The position numbers and the translations under genes are program-made. The notes beneath the pieces were generated by a model. The model was not told where the DNA came from. It made no database searches and saw only the letters and a list, made by a program, of their open reading frames with translations. Below, one piece after another: positions 1 to 7,911 of a DNA stretch of 64,000 bases. The DNA is from Streptomyces sp. SS1-1 (GTDB lineage Bacteria > Actinomycetota > Actinomycetes > Streptomycetales > Streptomycetaceae): assembly GCF_008973465.1 (NCBI RefSeq), contig NZ_WBXN01000004.1, positions 3,326,501-3,390,500 of the forward strand. The letters run 5' to 3'. Positions within the stretch are counted from its first letter, which is position 1; each line of letters begins with the position of its first letter.

Positions 1-503
1 AGCAGGCCCCCGACGCCGAGCATCGCACGCTGATCCTCCTCGATCTCGAACTCGTAGCGGCTGCGCGGTATCTCGACGTCGACGCGGGGAGAGAGAGTCA
101 CGTTGTTGGCGTAGTACCGGTCGCCCGACCTCCGCGGCGACTCCAGGACCCCTCCGCCGTCGAACAGCCCCAGAATCTGCGCGAACAGCGCCGCGGCGAT
201 CAGCAGCCCGCCCGTCAGCCGAACCCGGCGCGGGAGGTCCCGCCCGAGGAACGATCTCCCCCGCAAGCTCTTCTTGCTTTTCCTGTCCTCGATCAGAGGA
301 GCCATGGCGCAGACACAGATCGCGAAGCACACCACGATCACCAACACCGGCCAGCCGTTGCCGTCGATCGGAGAAGGCCCGGGCAGCCACGTGACCGCGA
401 CGAACGACTCCAGGCCGACGCTCATCCCGAACAGCAGCCAGGTCCGAGCGGTGAAGATACGGCGCACGGCGTGGAGCTTGGCATATGCCAGGCCGCACGT
501 CAC
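1..503 (-). CDS. membrane protein, cut by the window edge
   Basis: I found this by translating the reverse strand by hand from a GTG at 501-503; the frame stays open for about 167 codons to the window edge, so the C-terminus is missing. Three hydrophobic stretches are visible: one around residues 23-40 (starting RTWLLFGM), one at about 53-72 (WPVLVIVVCFAICVCAM) and one after a basic loop (RLTGGLLIAAALFAQILGL). The tail after the third segment is polar. I do not recognise the family. A stop lies about eight codons upstream of the GTG, which limits the start, but there is no strong ribosome-binding site, so the start is uncertain. Confidence 0.5.
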   Translation of the reverse strand, partial: MTCGLAYAKLHAVRRIFTARTWLLFGMSVGLESFVAVTWLPGPSPIDGNGWPVLVIVVCFAICVCAMAPLIEDRKSKKSLRGRSFLGRDLPRRVRLTGGLLIAAALFAQILGLFDGGGVLESPRRSGDRYYANNVTLSPRVDVEIPRSRYEFEIEEDQRAMLGVGGL

Positions 504-540
504 TACTGCCGTATCGGGGCGAGGGCTTCACCCTCGCTTT

Positions 541-651
541 TCAGCGCCGCAGCCTCTGTCGCGCCCAGAGGACTCCGATCACCGCGCCGAGGACTGCCAT
601 GTAAGCCGTAAGTGGACCGTCCTTCGCGATGACCCCCGGTAGGGACACCAC
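541..651 (-). CDS. possible 36-aa membrane peptide or gene remnant
   Basis: The reverse frame ending at the TGA at 541 encodes two hydrophobic runs, one upstream of the GTG (GILIVAVVSLPGVI) and one near the C-terminus (AYMAVLGAVIGVLW), with a basic end ARQRLRR. The frame is open from about position 720, but the only usable starts are GTG codons at 646-651, giving 36 residues and cutting the first hydrophobic run. It may be a small membrane protein or the 3' end of a larger lost gene. A 6-bp hairpin (CGAGGG/CCCTCG, 520-536) lies just after the stop. Confidence 0.25.
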   Translation of the reverse strand: MVSLPGVIAKDGPLTAYMAVLGAVIGVLWARQRLRR

Positions 652-817
652 CGCGACGATCAGGATCCCCCCACAACCGACGACCGCGAGATCGGCCGAA
701 TCCGGACGACTCCCCTCTTACCTGCGCATCCGGTTCCCCTCAACGGCGAGACTGTCAGTAGCTCAGCATCTGGCCCCAGGTATGGGCGCTGAACGTATGA
801 AGGCCGACGTACATCCG

Positions 818-1153
818 TCAGTAGTCGGTGAGGTCCACGATCACATCGCAGTGCGGATCGTCGGAAGGCCGGTGAAGATGCTCGTTCGCCAGGAACGCCG
901 GGGAAACCAGGGAGCCGAGCATGCCGGGCCCTGCATGGCTGGTCAGCACATCCACACCGTACGTGCGGTCGCGCTCGGGTGAACGGAAATAAAGGCGCAT
1001 GCTGTCGTCGCCTGTGATGACCGCGCCGATGAACAGCGGCTTCCACGGCACATGAGTGGTGATGAGGGAGCGCGCGATATCGAGCAGACGACCCGCGGCC
1101 GTCTGCTCGATGCCTCGTTCGGGAGTATTCACATCTTGGCCCATGCCGGACAC
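818..1153 (-). CDS. hypothetical protein, 111 aa
   Basis: This is a cytoplasmic-looking protein with no signal peptide or membrane segment. It has a middle of strand-like segments (PLFIGAVITGDDSMRLYF, YGVDVLT) and an acidic C-terminus (CDVIVDLTDY). The family is not recognised. The first possible start is a GTG at 1151-1153, so it overlaps the 3' end of the upstream secreted-protein gene by 25 nt. Alternatives are the ATG at 1142-1144 and a GTG at 1130-1132 in an ATGTGA overlap. All imply translational coupling with the preceding gene, and the two probably form a unit. Confidence 0.6.
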   Translation of the reverse strand: MSGMGQDVNTPERGIEQTAAGRLLDIARSLITTHVPWKPLFIGAVITGDDSMRLYFRSPERDRTYGVDVLTSHAGPGMLGSLVSPAFLANEHLHRPSDDPHCDVIVDLTDY

Positions 1154-1599
1154 TTGTTCCCCGGTTGGTTGTGGCAGTACGCCGTGATGACGCCAATCTT
1201 CTGACCGCGACCGGCATCATAACGGCCGTCCGTGGTCTTGCGGGTGTACTGCACGACCACCGTGAACTTCACCTGCCGTGGTCTCGGAACGCCAGTCTCG
1301 AACACCACCCCGTCGTACTCCAAGTGTCCGTGGTGATCATTCCGGTCCACCCGGCCGTTGAGGGCCGCGTACAGGGTGGAGCATTTCTTGATGTTGTGGC
1401 GGCCGGTGAAGTGGTGCCAGCCCAGCTCCGAGTTCCCGTAGCGGGTGACGATGTGTCGGCCCTCAGGGTCGTCCGTCTGACACTTGACCCGGTGATCCCA
1501 CGGGTGCGGCTGTACGGGCATCGGAGCAGCACTGGCTGTCCCCGACATCAATGAAGCGGCGAACGCTGTGACGGCAGTGAGCGTCATGATCTTCTTCAC
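1129..1599 (-). CDS. secreted hypothetical protein, 156 aa
   Basis: The N-terminus is a classical Sec signal peptide: MKK, a hydrophobic core (TAVTAFAASLMSG), then a likely cut after TASA at about residue 25. The mature domain of about 130 residues has four cysteines (about positions 40, 73, 143 and 150), which could form two disulfides, and many His and Asp residues. I do not recognise the fold. The GTG start at 1597-1599 is supported by AAGGGGG seven nt upstream. It overlaps the next gene by 25 nt, so the exported protein and the cytoplasmic 111-aa protein are probably made together. Confidence 0.72.
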   Translation of the reverse strand: MKKIMTLTAVTAFAASLMSGTASAAPMPVQPHPWDHRVKCQTDDPEGRHIVTRYGNSELGWHHFTGRHNIKKCSTLYAALNGRVDRNDHHGHLEYDGVVFETGVPRPRQVKFTVVVQYTRKTTDGRYDAGRGQKIGVITAYCHNQPGNKCPAWAKM

Positions 1600-1833
1600 A
1601 GAGAAACCCCCTTGATCACGGCTGGATGGTCAGGTCAGCCGCAGATCAAGAGGGTCACCATGAAGGTCACGTTCCTCCGTGGCGCATTCCTATTCTCGGA
1701 ATGTCTGATTTCCGATCAAGGAACGGGCGCCCGCAGAGTTAAGAGTGCGTTCGATCGGGTTGATCATCTTCCCGTTCGTGTTCGCCTCCAGTCCACCGGG
1801 TGGGCACAAGGTATGGCCTGGCCGCCGCGTTTC

Positions 1834-2240
1834 TCACCGGCGCAGGTCGGTCTCGTGCAGCGCAGCGAGGTTCTTCAGGTCGTTCGCGACCATGACCTGA
1901 GCGAGGCGCCCGCGACGGCGACGACCTCCGGCCACCAGGCCGGCCGCAGGTACTCCTCGTCCGTGCCGCCCGGTTGCCTGGACCGCTGCGTCGTTGAGGC
2001 GGACGCCCATTCCCGCATGAGGACGACCTCTTCCTCGGTTCTGAGACTGGCACCGAGGAAGCGCTCGGGTTCGTCGGCGTCACAGAAGTCATCGAAGAGC
2101 GCGTGGAAGACGTGGTCCAGGTTCTCGAACAGTGACGGGTCGAGCCAGACATCTCGCTGCCACGGTGGATCGGCCGGAGCCAGGACCGCGGGTACGACAT
2201 GCACTCGATGGTTCGCTATGACGCGGGCGTCTGCGCTCAT
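1834..2240 (-). pseudogene. frameshifted remnant of a conserved ~130-aa protein
   Basis: From the ATG at 2238-2240 the frame reads MSADARVIANHRVHV and continues to EEEVVLMRE near 2010. Homology-like reading then moves to a second frame (MGVRLNDAAVQ), back to the first (PGGTDEEYLRPAWWPEVVAVAG), and again to the second (RLAQVMVANDLKNLAAL, ending LRR and TGA at 1834). Stitched together these give one coherent protein that I recall as a conserved Streptomyces family (SCO4402-like; the name is from memory). Three independent frameshifts make a functional product unlikely. The unshifted frame ends at a premature stop at 1875. Confidence 0.6.
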
Positions 2241-2400
2241 AGCGCCGAGCCTATAAACCGCGGGATGCAGGCAGACACTGCCTGACCGCCGGCTTGAGAC
2301 GTCGAGCTCATACGACGCCAAGAGACGTCAGCCATCATTCGAAGGCACATACGCTCCCGTTCACCGTGGCAGGAGGGCCAGACGTCCGACGAGGAGTCCA

Positions 2401-2561
2401 CCGAGTACTTCATGCTCGTGTGCTATGAGCCGACCACGAGGTGGTGCTCGTCGACTGCGGGTCCCGCGGTAGGGATGTGGTCTTGGCGGTGCGCGAGGTG
2501 ACCGGGCAGAGCGCGTGGCACAGCCGGGTCCTGACGCGCCAAGCGCCCTTCACCGTTACTT
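2401..2561 (+). pseudogene. remnant resembling a ribosomal L7/L12 C-terminal domain paralogue
   Basis: Frame 2435-2561 reads HEVVLVDCG, DVVLAVREVTGQ and LTRQAPFTV followed by TGA. This pattern resembles the C-terminal domain of L7/L12, where FDVVL...VIKVVREITGLGL...LVDGAPK is typical, and stand-alone paralogues occur in Streptomyces. The plausible N-terminus (EYFMLVCYE, 2404-2430) lies in a different frame, with a TGA at 2426 blocking the domain frame. The second half of the domain is missing after 2561. The call rests on motif resemblance only. Confidence 0.4.
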
Positions 2562-3230
2562 GAGGGCCTATACAGGGCCCGGAGATACTTTTGCGGCCAA
2601 GAAGAGGAGCTCCCGCCCGAGCACTTCACCTCTGCCGAGCCGCGCTGCGAACACAGAGCAACAACAGATGCCTACGCCCCGGAGGCGACCGCGGACGTAT
2701 CGCACAGGACCGACTTATCATGAACTGTCCGGGTCTGATCCACAGCGGTCCGTGGAATCCACCCATCAGTCCGCGCGCAGGTCAGAAGCATGTCGGGCGC
2801 TCACCCACAAGTGCGTACCGGACAAGAATGAGCCGCCCGGGACAGAATTGAGGCTGACCGCGCCCCCTCAGCCACCCCCGATCGCCCGCTCTCAGTGAGC
2901 CGAAGCCCGCTTTACCGCGGAGGGCAATTGCCACTGACGGAGCGCTTGCTTATTCCGGCGAGATTAGCATGTACATGTACCCATGGGCTTGTGATGTCCA
3001 GCACAGAGTCGGCGTCCTAGATATATCTAATGCCCCCACACGGGCAGCCCATATGCCACCAGATGCAGGACTTTTTTTGTAAACAGCCTTTAACAATGCG
3101 CGTAGAGTAGACGTTTACTGCAAATGGTCTAAACCGCCATTTCGAGTGTAACCCCAATCGACATTCGCCATATGTGTCCGTGACGTGCACTCTGATCCTT
3201 CCCAATGGGTCCCACAGAGGCAAGGACAAG
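2562..3230 (+). other. 669-nt stretch without a supported gene; AT-rich patch
   Basis: The open frames here lack domain-like content and start signals. From about 2930 to 3170 the base composition drops well below the surrounding sequence. The patch contains the palindromes GTACATGTAC (2971-2980) and TAGATATATCTA (3018-3029) and a T8-rich run near 3070. It probably carries the promoter of the gene at 3231 or marks imported DNA. Confidence 0.5.
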
Positions 3231-3824
3231 ATGAAAACCGGGCACAAAGTTGCACTTGGCGGCGCTGTCATCGTGGCCGTCGGAACGATCATCGCCCCGC
3301 AGCTCATCAGCGATGACGGCGACAAGAAGGAGCCGAACACGTCAACGTCAGTGGGCGGCGACATGGGCGGCAATGGCGACGGCCCCCGCTGCCAGGGAGC
3401 CAAGGTCAACTGTCCCCAGGGGAGCCAGCCGATTCCGGAGAACACCTACCGGACGGACAAGGCCCCGAGCGAGGTAGGCCCTTGGGCCTACAAGGTCGTC
3501 CGCACGGTGACCCAGGCCGGCGACGAGGGATTAATGGTACGGACCTGCAACGTCAGCGATTGCCCCGGACCGGACTCTGCGCGCCAGGTCGGACTCGTCC
3601 GCGTGCACCACACGGTCTGGGTTGAATGCTGGAAAGACTCCGGTTACGACGGCGGCGAAGGCCAGGGCATTACCAAGTGGTACAAAGTCAAGTGGCCGAC
3701 TGAACAACCTCATTCGACTCCCGACCTCGAGAGTTCGAGGGAGGACAAATACACAGCCTGGATGTACAGCGGCTATATGGAGCCATCGGGACACAACGGG
3801 AAGATTCCCGAGTGTAGTAGCTAG
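3231..3824 (+). CDS. membrane-anchored or exported protein with SH3-like domain, 197 aa
   Basis: The start is the ATG at 3231, preceded by AAGGA at a workable distance; a longer reading begins 19 codons earlier. After MKTGHK comes a hydrophobic segment of about 20 residues (VALGGAVIVAVGTIIAPQLI), either an uncleaved anchor or a signal peptide. A Gly/Asp/Ser linker follows, then a domain with WAYKVV, GLMVRTC and VHHTVWVECW, a spacing reminiscent of bacterial SH3 domains. Several cysteines suggest disulfides outside the cell. A strong terminator follows at 3890. It stands alone beside the AT-rich patch, which fits recent acquisition. Confidence 0.7.
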   Translation: MKTGHKVALGGAVIVAVGTIIAPQLISDDGDKKEPNTSTSVGGDMGGNGDGPRCQGAKVNCPQGSQPIPENTYRTDKAPSEVGPWAYKVVRTVTQAGDEGLMVRTCNVSDCPGPDSARQVGLVRVHHTVWVECWKDSGYDGGEGQGITKWYKVKWPTEQPHSTPDLESSREDKYTAWMYSGYMEPSGHNGKIPECSS

Positions 3825-3889
3825 CCTCGTTCGGCCAGCATGAACTGGGAGTGCGATTCCGCTCGGCCGATCAGGCTGGACCGAACACG

Positions 3890-3922
3890 AAAGGGAGGCC
3901 TGAGGTTTCCAGGCCTCCCTTT
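3890..3922 (+). terminator. 12-bp perfect hairpin downstream of the SH3-like gene
   Basis: AAAGGGAGGCCT (3890-3901) and AGGCCTCCCTTT (3911-3922) are perfect reverse complements around a 9-nt loop, ending in TTT. It lies 66 nt after the stop of the gene at 3231-3824. Confidence 0.8.
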
Positions 3923-3978
3923 CCAAGGCAAACACCTCGGCATTACCACACGCTGCAACGGGCGTAAAGTTACTCAGC

Positions 3979-4330
3979 GTGACGTCAGCGGTTGCAACGA
4001 CCGGGCGACAGTTCCGAGCTCTGTCAGTGGCGCCCCACTACGGTCCTCTTGGGCCAGGAGGCCTGGTGGGACGCAAGGAGCAGGCAGTGTGGGTCCGGTT
4101 GAGGTGTTACTTGCGCATACGGGGCGCTGTGTCTATGGCGACTACGCCGAGTCGCGGGTGATCGACCACGTCATCCCGCTCGCAGCCAACGAAGCAGACT
4201 CCCAGAGGAACCTGGTCCCGGCCTGCCAAGCGTGCAACCTTGGCAACAGTGACAAGGGGCTCACATGGATGCGTGAGCGACTCGACCTGCCTTCGATGAG
4301 GCAGAGGCCCCACCTTGAGACCCCACAATG
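3979..4330 (+). pseudogene. HNH endonuclease remnant
   Basis: A frame covering about 4100-4330 reads HTGRCVYGDYAES, VIDHVIPLAAN, NLVPACQACNL and then DKGL. The DH, the N and the CxxC pair of an HNH nuclease are present, but the first zinc-binding pair is reduced to a single Cys (CVYG where CVYCG is expected). Upstream, a different frame starting at the ATG at 3979 reads EQAVWVRLRCYL, which looks like the natural preceding segment and implies a frameshift near 4115. The HNH frame has no stop before it runs into the convergent gpmA 3' end. I call it a decayed nuclease gene. Confidence 0.5.
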
Positions 4331-4396
4331 GGCCCGGGCCGCGAAAACGCCCCCGAGTTGCACCATATGCGCAGCTCAGGGGCATGATCACAAAAG

Positions 4397-5158
4397 TTAC
4401 TTCTTCTTGCCCTGGTTCTTGACCGCCTCGATCGCCGCCGCCGCGGCCTCCGGGTCGAGGTAGCGGCCGCCCGGGGTGACCGGCTTGAAGTCCGCGTCCA
4501 GGTCGTAGGCGAGCGGGATGCCCGTCGGGATGTTGAGGCCCGCGATGTCGGCGTCCGAGATGCCGTCCAGGTGCTTGACCAGGGCGCGCAGCGAGTTGCC
4601 GTGGGCCGCGACCAGGACCGTACGGCCGGTCAGCAGGTCGGGGACGATCGCGTCGAACCAGTACGGCAGCATGCGGACGACGACGTCCTTGAGGCACTCC
4701 GTGCGCGGGCGCAGCTCCGGCGGGAGGGTCGCGTAGCGCGGGTCGGAGAACTGGGAGAACTCGGCGTCGTCGGCGAGCGGGGGCGGCGGGGTGTCGTAGG
4801 AGCGGCGCCACAGCATGAACTGCTCCTCGCCGAACTCGGCGAGGGTCTGGGCCTTGTCCTTGCCCTGGAGGGCGCCGTAGTGGCGCTCGTTCAGGCGCCA
4901 CGAGCGGTGGACCGGGATCCAGTGGCGGTCGGCCGCCTCCAGCGCCAGCTGGGCCGTGCGGATCGCGCGCTTCTGGAGCGACGTGTGGACCACGTCGGGC
5001 AGGAGTCCGGCGTCCTTCAGGAGCTCGCCACCGCGGACCGCCTCCTTCTCGCCCTTCTCGTTGAGGTTGACGTCCACCCAGCCGGTGAACAGGTTCTTCG
5101 CGTTCCACTCGCTCTCGCCGTGGCGGAGGAGGATCAGCTTGTACGGTGCGTCGGCCAT
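4397..5158 (-). CDS. gpmA: 2,3-bisphosphoglycerate-dependent phosphoglycerate mutase
   Basis: This cytoplasmic glycolytic enzyme interconverts 3- and 2-phosphoglycerate. The signature [12 protein letters not shown] at residues 8-19 carries the phosphorylated histidine, [12 protein letters not shown] holds substrate-binding residues, and [11 protein letters not shown] holds the second catalytic histidine. The length of 253 aa is normal for the dPGM family, and the C-terminal lysine tail (KNQGKKK) is typical of this genus. The ATG at 5156-5158 is well placed. In many actinobacteria gpmA sits near mshA and the YbjN gene, as here. It converges with the HNH remnant on the other strand. Confidence 0.97.
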   Translation of the reverse strand: MADAPYKLILLRHGESEWNAKNLFTGWVDVNLNEKGEKEAVRGGELLKDAGLLPDVVHTSLQKRAIRTAQLALEAADRHWIPVHRSWRLNERHYGALQGKDKAQTLAEFGEEQFMLWRRSYDTPPPPLADDAEFSQFSDPRYATLPPELRPRTECLKDVVVRMLPYWFDAIVPDLLTGRTVLVAAHGNSLRALVKHLDGISDADIAGLNIPTGIPLAYDLDADFKPVTPGGRYLDPEAAAAAIEAVKNQGKKK

Positions 5159-5334
5159 GCCTCAGAGCGTAATCCACGGATTCGGGCCTCCGGCGGCCCC
5201 GCCCAGCAGGCGGACGGTTGACGGGATCTGTTAATCGAGTGGCTCTCGCCGACCCCGGTTTTGTAAGTTGCGGATGCCGTTCTGGCTACTTACATCCGCT
5301 GCCGGTGTCCGGCTCGTCCGTGGGGGGATCCCTG

Positions 5335-6591
5335 ATGTCACTCGCCGCCGTCAGACGCGCCGCCAGGGAGACCGTCTCCGGGCTCCCCCGTGAGTTCTGG
5401 TGGCTGTGGACGAGCACGCTGGTGAACCGGCTCGGCGCCTTCGTCGCCACCTTCATGGCGCTGTACCTGACCCTGGAGCGCGGCCAGTCCGCCTCGTACG
5501 CCGGTCTGGTCGCCGCGCTGCACGGCCTCGGCGGGGTCGTCTCCTCCCTCGGCGGCGGTGTGATGGCCGACCGGCTCGGACGCCGGCCCACCCTGCTGAT
5601 CGCGCAGTCCGCGACCGCCGTGTCGGTGGCGGTGCTCGGCTTCGTGCAGCACCCCGCGGCCATCGCCGCCGTCGCCTTCGCGGTGGGCGCCGCCTCGAAC
5701 GCCTCCCGGCCGGCCGTGCAGGCGATGATGGCGGACATCGTGCGGCCCGAGGACCGGGTCAGGGCCTTCTCACTCAACTACTGGGCCATCAACCTGGGCT
5801 TCGCCGTCTCCTCCATGGCCGCCGGGTTCATCGCCGAGGTCAGCTACCGCGCCGGGTTCCTGCTGGAGGCCGGGATGACGGCCGTCTGCGCGGTCGTCGT
5901 CTTCATGAAGCTCCCCGAGTCGCGGCCCCAGAAGGCCGGCACCGCCAGGCCCGGCGAGGCGATCGGGCTCGGGACCGTGCTGCGCGACCGGCGCTTCATG
6001 ACGGTCGTCGGGCTGTGCTTCCTCGTCGCCCTCGTCTTCCAGCAGGGCGCGGTCGGGCTGCCGATCGCCATGGGCGCGGCCGGCTTCTCCCCCGCCGACT
6101 ACGGCCTCGCGATCGGCGTCAACGGCGTCCTGATCGTCGCGCTGCAGATCCCGGTCACCCGGTTCATCGAACGGCGGGACGCGGGCCGCATCCTCGTCGT
6201 GTCGTCCCTCGTGGCGGGCTACGGATTCGGGCTCACCGCGTTCGCCGGGTCGGTCGGCGTCTTCGCGCTGACGGTGTGCGTGTGGACGATCGGCGAGATG
6301 CTCAACGCGCCCACCCAGACGAGCCTCGTGGTCCGCCTGTCCCCGGCCCACGGGCGAGGCCGCTACCAGGGCGTGTACACGCTGTCCTGGTCGGTGGCGG
6401 CCCTCGTCGCGCCCCTGATGTCGGGCCTCGTCATCGACCACCTCGGCGCCGCCTGGCTGTGGGCGCTGTGCGCGGCCGTCGGCACGGTCGCGGCGGCCGG
6501 GTACGGCGTGCTGACGCGCCGGCTGCCCGCCGACGCGCCCGGCGCCACCGTCCCCGTGACCGCGTCCAAGCCCGAGACCAGCGCGGCCTGA
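5335..6591 (+). CDS. MFS transporter, 418 aa
   Basis: This is a 12-segment major facilitator. The conserved loop after TM2 reads MADRLGRRPTLL (motif A), and there are alternating hydrophobic helices to the end at about residue 400. The start is the ATG at 5335 (MSLAAVRRAA), preceded by GGGGGGA; the open frame extends 39 codons further upstream but without a signal. Substrate cannot be read from sequence; the architecture resembles drug/proton antiporters. It is transcribed away from gpmA and reads toward the convergent DUF2000 gene. Confidence 0.88.
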   Translation: MSLAAVRRAARETVSGLPREFWWLWTSTLVNRLGAFVATFMALYLTLERGQSASYAGLVAALHGLGGVVSSLGGGVMADRLGRRPTLLIAQSATAVSVAVLGFVQHPAAIAAVAFAVGAASNASRPAVQAMMADIVRPEDRVRAFSLNYWAINLGFAVSSMAAGFIAEVSYRAGFLLEAGMTAVCAVVVFMKLPESRPQKAGTARPGEAIGLGTVLRDRRFMTVVGLCFLVALVFQQGAVGLPIAMGAAGFSPADYGLAIGVNGVLIVALQIPVTRFIERRDAGRILVVSSLVAGYGFGLTAFAGSVGVFALTVCVWTIGEMLNAPTQTSLVVRLSPAHGRGRYQGVYTLSWSVAALVAPLMSGLVIDHLGAAWLWALCAAVGTVAAAGYGVLTRRLPADAPGATVPVTASKPETSAA

Positions 6592-6608
6592 CCCCTCAAG
6601 AAGAGCGC

Positions 6609-7064
6609 TCAGGGGTGCATCCGGGCACCCTTGAGCACCTTGTCCACCGCGTTCTTCGGCCCGTAGACCGCGAGCCCCACCAGATCCAGCTCCGCCGTGC
6701 CCACGGCCCGTACCGCCGCCCGGTTGGCGCCGTCGTGGCCGGTGCCGAAGAGGTCGGAGGTGAACAGGGCGCGCGGCAGGGCGCGGGAGAGCGTGCGGGC
6801 GTGGGCGGCCGTCAGCGTCTCCTTGGTGCCCTCGAAGACCAGCACCGGCTGGCGGAACATCGGCAGGTAGGGGACGCCGTCCGCGTCCTCGTACGGCTCC
6901 CCGATGACCTCGGGCACCTGCGAGCCCAGGCCGCTGACCAGGAACGCGGTGACGTTCAGCCGCTGCCAGGTCTCCAGGTCCTCGCGCAGCAGCACGGCGA
7001 TCTTGGTGTCGAAACGGACGGGGGCAGCGGCCGCCCCGTCGTGCACGGGTGCTTCAGCGTTCAT
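6609..7064 (-). CDS. DUF2000 family protein, 151 aa
   Basis: The start is the ATG at 7062-7064 (MNAEAPVHDG). The protein has an N-terminal segment RFDTKIAVLLREDLETWQ, a central GLGSQVPEVIGEPY and a C-terminal LVGLAVYGPKNAVDKVLKGA, matching the DUF2000 pattern as I remember it (a peptidyl-tRNA-hydrolase-II-like fold of unknown activity). There is no signal peptide. It is divergent from the AraC regulator at 7114 with only 49 nt between starts, an arrangement that usually means the regulator controls the neighbour. Confidence 0.8.
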   Translation of the reverse strand: MNAEAPVHDGAAAAPVRFDTKIAVLLREDLETWQRLNVTAFLVSGLGSQVPEVIGEPYEDADGVPYLPMFRQPVLVFEGTKETLTAAHARTLSRALPRALFTSDLFGTGHDGANRAAVRAVGTAELDLVGLAVYGPKNAVDKVLKGARMHP

Positions 7065-7113
7065 ACGGCGAGACTCGCCGACGCCGTACGGCCCGGTCTT
7101 GTACGTTCTTTGC

Positions 7114-7911
7114 ATGGGCACCCGCGAGGACGTCACCGCGTGGCGTCCCCGCGTCCCGGGCGTCACCGAGGTCTTCCACGCCCACTTCACCGACTACGCG
7201 TACCCGATGCACGTCCACGAGGCGTGGACGCTGCTGATCGTGGACGACGGCGCCGTCCGCTACGACCTGGACCGGCACGAGCACGGCACCCCGCACGACA
7301 CGGTGTCCCTGCTGCCGCCGCACGTCCCGCACAACGGCTCGCCCGCCACCCCGCACGGCTTCCGCAAACGCGTCCTGTACCTGGACGGCACCCGGCTCGG
7401 CGACGACCTGATCGGCCCGGCCGTGGACTCGCCGGATCTGCGCGACCCGGTGCTGCGGCGGCGCGTCGGACAGCTGCACGCGGTGCTCGCCCAGCCCGGT
7501 GACGAGCTGGAGGCCGACAGCCGGCTGGCCCTCATCGGCGACCGGCTGCGCGCCTGCCTGCTGCCGAGGACGGCGGCCCCTGCCGACCGGCGTGACCCGG
7601 TGCTGGCCCGCCGGCTGCGCGAGCTCCTCGACGAGCGGGTGGTGCCGGGCATCGCCCTGGACGAGGCGGCGGCGCTGGTGCAGGCGCATCCCACGCACCT
7701 CGTCCGGTCGTTCAGCGCCGCGTACGGGATCGCCCCGCACCAGTACCTGATGTCCCGCCGGGTCGGCCGCGCGCGCCGGCTGCTGCTGGAGGGCCGGGCG
7801 CCGGCCGAGGTGGCCGCCGCGACCGGCTTCTACGACCAGTCGCACCTCACCCGGCACTTCCGCCGGCTGGTGGGCGTCACCCCGGGCCGCTACCGCGGCA
7901 GCGCGCGCTGA
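7114..7911 (+). CDS. AraC family regulator, 265 aa
   Basis: The start is the ATG at 7114 (MGTREDVTAW). The N-terminal cupin-like sensing domain (residues about 15-110) has the metal or ligand histidines FHAHFTDYAYPMHVHEAWTL and LLPPHVPHNG. The C-terminal half carries two helix-turn-helix motifs: IALDEAAALVQAHPTHLVRSF and, at the end, the conserved AAATGFYDQSHLTRHFRRLVGVTPGRYR. It probably regulates the divergent DUF2000 gene and itself through the 49-nt intergenic region. The ligand is unknown. Confidence 0.9.
   Translation: MGTREDVTAWRPRVPGVTEVFHAHFTDYAYPMHVHEAWTLLIVDDGAVRYDLDRHEHGTPHDTVSLLPPHVPHNGSPATPHGFRKRVLYLDGTRLGDDLIGPAVDSPDLRDPVLRRRVGQLHAVLAQPGDELEADSRLALIGDRLRACLLPRTAAPADRRDPVLARRLRELLDERVVPGIALDEAAALVQAHPTHLVRSFSAAYGIAPHQYLMSRRVGRARRLLLEGRAPAEVAAATGFYDQSHLTRHFRRLVGVTPGRYRGSAR

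Noticed and set aside
660..1220. Long reverse frame of 186 aa across the small orphan genes
   Set aside because: Arg/His-rich shadow translation; the overlapping 111-aa and signal-peptide frames have far better protein character.
5400..7502. 700-aa forward frame over the MFS gene
   Set aside because: High-GC shadow frame made of Arg/Pro/Ala repeats; the MFS frame is clearly the real one.
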